Assembly (NCBI RefSeq): GCF_001713455.1
Contig: NZ_CP016464.1
Location: forward strand, 124,001-188,000
Length of the DNA stretch: 64,000 bases
Direction: 5' to 3'
Origin: Bosea sp. RAC05
GTDB lineage: Bacteria > Pseudomonadota > Alphaproteobacteria > Rhizobiales > Beijerinckiaceae
Position numbers and translations under genes: made by a program. How positions within the stretch are numbered: the stretch's first letter is position 1; each line of letters opens with the position of its first letter. The notes beneath the pieces are model-generated. The model saw nothing but the letters and a program-made list of their open reading frames with translations, had not been told where the DNA came from and ran no database searches. Positions 61,766-64,000 of the stretch are shown one piece after another.

Positions 61766-63436
61766 TTACGTCCCGCGACGCGGCCAGTCCGGCCCATAAG
61801 CGCGAGCCGCCCCCTCCGGCGTGGCGTAGCCCCGTCTGAGATCATCCGTGATCTTGCTGGCCGGCCGCGCTTGCGGGTTGCCGAAGCCCGCGCCGCCGGC
61901 CTCGCGCAGCGTCAGGCGGTCGCCCGGCGCGAGTTCATGCCGCCCTTGCGGCGAGATCGTCGCGCCATTGACCAGATGTTCGCGGCAGGCGCCCGGCTGC
62001 CCGCCGGCGAAGCCCTGCGCCGGAAACTGGGTGCGGTTGGCCATGGAGAAGACGCTGACCGGATAGCCGCTGTCGTTGCGAAGCACGATTTCCTGCCCCG
62101 GACCGCCGCGATAGGCGCCGGCCCCGCCCGAATCCGGCCGCAGGCTCTTGCGCTCGACGACGAGCCCGCTCTCGGGCTCGAACAGCTCCGCCGACATGCC
62201 GCCCATATTCGACGAGCCCGGCGTCGTCGGCTGGCCGTCGAGATCGCTCAATGCGCCGAAGCCGCCCGCCGCGCAGAAGGTCGTGGCCATGCCCGAGCCG
62301 TCCGGCCGGCGGCCCTGCAGGGTGATGAAGTCGATCAGCCCGCTGCCCGCCATCACCCGGTCCGGCACGACCTCGGCCAGTGCGCCAAAAATCAGCGGGG
62401 GAATGAAATGGCCGATCACATGCCGCCCGGCCGACGGTGCCGGCGGCACGGCATTGAGCAGGCAGCCCACGGGCGCGCTGATCGCGATCGGCACGGTGGC
62501 GCCGTCATTGTTGGGCAGCCTCGGCGCGGTGATGCATTTCAGCGTGTAGAGCGCCATCGAGCGCGTATAGGACAGCGGCACATTGATGCCGGCGCCGACG
62601 CAGGGGCCGGTTCCGGCGAAGTCGATCGCCGCCTGGCTGCCGCGCTTGTCGATCCGGCAGACGAGCCGCCGGATATCGCCGAAGGCCTCGACCTCGACCT
62701 CGTTGCGGTAAGCGCCATCGGGAATCGCGACCAGCGCCGCCCTGACGGCGGCCTCGGTCTGGTCGATGATCGACACCGCGAGTTGATCGACATCGGCGAG
62801 CCCCGCTTCGGACAGGAACTCGCCGAGCTGCCGGTCGACAACCTCGAGGCAGCTCACGCTCGCCATGATGTCGCCCAGCACCTGCTCGGGCACCCGGACA
62901 TTCAGCTTGATCAGCTCGATCAGCGTCTCGTCGCGCTGGCCCGCCGCGAAGAGCTTCCAGATCGGCAGCCGCAGACCCTCATGGTAGATTTCGGTCGCGG
63001 CGGCAGAGAAGCCCATGCCGCCGATATCGGGCAGATGCGTGATGCTCATGGCATAGGCGACGATGCGCCCACCCCTGAAGATCGGCTTCATCAGGGCGAG
63101 GTCGAACATATGGCCCGTGCCGATGACGGGGTCGTTGGACGCGACGACATCCCCCGGCGCCAGCGTCTGCGGCGGAAACCGCTTGAGCATATGCGCCATC
63201 GTCACCGGCGCCGTGCCGATGAAGACGGGGATGCATTTGCGGCTCTGCGCGATCAGCCGGCCGCGCGTATCGAAGATCATCACCGAGAGGTCGAAGCCCT
63301 CGCGCACCAGCATCGAGAAGGAGGTGCGGATCAGGGCCGCCGCGCCTTCGTCGGTGATCGAGATCAGCCTGTCCCAGGCGATGGCGAGGTCGATCGGATC
63401 GAGGGTTCGGCGGGATGCCGTGACAGGGCTCGTCAT
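61766..63436 (-). CDS. Hydantoinase B / N-methylhydantoinase beta-type subunit
   Basis: A 556-residue protein of the hydantoinase B/HyuB and acetone carboxylase alpha family: DRLISITDEGAAALIRTSFS near the N-terminus, HMLKRFPPQTLAPGDVVASN, GTGHMFDLALM, and FEPESGLVVERKSLRPDSGGAGAYRGGPGQE near residue 440. It pairs with HyuA in ATP-dependent hydrolysis of cyclic amides such as hydantoins or 5-oxoproline. Its ATG 63436 overlaps the hyuA stop by 4 nt. The 165-nt gap to the DUF1254 gene has no clear terminator. Confidence 0.93.
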   Translation of the reverse strand: MTSPVTASRRTLDPIDLAIAWDRLISITDEGAAALIRTSFSMLVREGFDLSVMIFDTRGRLIAQSRKCIPVFIGTAPVTMAHMLKRFPPQTLAPGDVVASNDPVIGTGHMFDLALMKPIFRGGRIVAYAMSITHLPDIGGMGFSAAATEIYHEGLRLPIWKLFAAGQRDETLIELIKLNVRVPEQVLGDIMASVSCLEVVDRQLGEFLSEAGLADVDQLAVSIIDQTEAAVRAALVAIPDGAYRNEVEVEAFGDIRRLVCRIDKRGSQAAIDFAGTGPCVGAGINVPLSYTRSMALYTLKCITAPRLPNNDGATVPIAISAPVGCLLNAVPPAPSAGRHVIGHFIPPLIFGALAEVVPDRVMAGSGLIDFITLQGRRPDGSGMATTFCAAGGFGALSDLDGQPTTPGSSNMGGMSAELFEPESGLVVERKSLRPDSGGAGAYRGGPGQEIVLRNDSGYPVSVFSMANRTQFPAQGFAGGQPGACREHLVNGATISPQGRHELAPGDRLTLREAGGAGFGNPQARPASKITDDLRRGYATPEGAARAYGPDWPRRGT

Positions 63437-64000
63437 GGGGTCGCGATCTCCGCAACGAGGCTCATGTCGCCATGCACCGTAGCGCGATCACCCGCGTCGA
63501 GCAGGATCGTCGATTCGGGTTCCTCGACCAGGGCCGGCCCATCCAAGACCATGCCAGGCCGCAGCCGCGAGCGCGCCAGGACGGCGCAGTCGACAAGGCC
63601 GCCGGCGGCCGGGAAATAGGCCTGACGATGGCCCGTCATCGCCTCGCCGCCGTCGTTGTCGTCCACCGGGCTGGTCGAGAACGTGCGCGGAGCCGAAGCG
63701 CTCGCCTCGACCTTGCACCCGACGATCTCGATCGGCTCATCGAGACTGGTGTGGAAGATCTCGCGGTAGCGCGCGATGAAACGCATCCGCAGCGCCTCGC
63801 GAACATCCTCGCAGGCCTCGGGAAGCTCGACCTCGATGTCGTAGTGCTGGCCGCGATAGCGCATGTCGAAGCGCCGGTGCCAGTGCGTGGCTCCGCCGGA
63901 GCCGAGCGGCGCCGCAGCCTCGGCATCGAGCTCGGCGAGAAGGGCCTGGAGCTCGCCCTCCTCGACCGCGTCGAGCCTGCGCCGGAACGCCCGCACCGTC
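63433..64000 (-). CDS. Hydantoinase A / 5-oxoprolinase-type subunit (C-terminal part)
   Basis: The frame is open to the window edge, so only the last 189 residues are present. The GTG at 63996 is an internal Val codon, not a start. The visible segment has the HyuA C-terminal pattern: FDMRYRGQHYDIEVELP, FHTSLDEPIEIVGCKV, GPALVEEPESTILLDAGDRA. It partners with the overlapping HyuB. Substrate specificity (N-methylhydantoin, 5-oxoproline, or other) cannot be decided here. Confidence 0.9.
   Translation of the reverse strand, partial: TVRAFRRRLDAVEEGELQALLAELDAEAAAPLGSGGATHWHRRFDMRYRGQHYDIEVELPEACEDVREALRMRFIARYREIFHTSLDEPIEIVGCKVEASASAPRTFSTSPVDDNDGGEAMTGHRQAYFPAAGGLVDCAVLARSRLRPGMVLDGPALVEEPESTILLDAGDRATVHGDMSLVAEIATP

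Noticed and set aside
61667..63619. 650-codon forward frame over the hydantoinase B gene
   Set aside because: Arg/His/Ala-rich and antisense to an unambiguous HyuB. Shadow.
63994..63996. GTG as start of a complete hydantoinase A-like gene
   Set aside because: The frame stays open to the window edge and the family is much longer, so this is an internal Val codon of a truncated gene.

Overview
The window is about 64 kb of high-G+C DNA with tightly packed, often start/stop-overlapping genes. Its gene content points to an alphaproteobacterium of the order Hyphomicrobiales: FlbT, DUF1217, MotB-MotC-MotD, a DUF6468-type flagellar protein, CarD and 7Fe ferredoxin FdxA. A Bosea-like genus is my guess, but the sequence alone does not prove it.

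Region 1 (1-21845) is the larger part of a rhizobial-type flagellar cluster. One forward run carries the end of flbT, a short flgD, fliQ-flhA-fliR, a FliJ-like protein, a rod-binding protein, an FlgN-like protein and a FliL-like protein. A reverse run carries a DUF1217 gene, flgF and fliI. A divergent forward run carries motA-fliM-DUF6468-fliN-fliG-flhB, then a single flagellin gene with its own terminator, then fliF-fliH-motB-motC-fliK(motD)-lytic transglycosylase. Together these encode the export gate, ATPase, MS-ring, C-ring switch, stator, hook-length control and filament. The rod, hook, L/P-ring and master-regulator genes (for example visNR, rem) are not in the window.

Region 2 (21856-26801, reverse) is an HlyD / RbbA-like double-ABC / ABC-2 permease exporter operon. 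Region 3 (27078-31469, forward) encodes a PHA synthase-family protein, a MaoC-phosphate acyltransferase fusion and acetate kinase, behind a good FNR/FixK-type box at 26949-26962. Region 4 (31476-35063) has an omega-aminotransferase divergent from an XRE-cupin regulator, a MerR regulator with its own operator, and an epoxide-hydrolase-like enzyme. Region 5 (35375-40634) has a SUV3-like RNA helicase with a long Arg/Gly-rich tail, an S4 protein, FdxA, and CarD with a textbook terminator. Region 6 (40743-44042, reverse) has a dienelactone hydrolase, an M48 lipoprotein protease and a nuclease-like secreted protein.

Region 7 (44071-47900) is a tRNA-Arg(CCT) gene followed by an MBOAT O-acyltransferase and an SGNH-like partner, with non-coding flanks, suggesting an inserted cassette. 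Region 8 (47901-58714) has an RND efflux operon, a Cys-rich secreted protein, an MscS channel, a small secreted protein and a histidine kinase/LuxR-type response regulator pair. Three copies of a dyad, CCAT(G/C)TTCATGG, lie 85-105 nt upstream of the Cys-rich, mscS and response-regulator start codons. I read this as a local regulon and consider it the most interesting signal here. Region 9 (58992-64000) has an AraC regulator divergent from a DUF1254/DUF1214 secreted protein, then hydantoinase B and the end of hydantoinase A.
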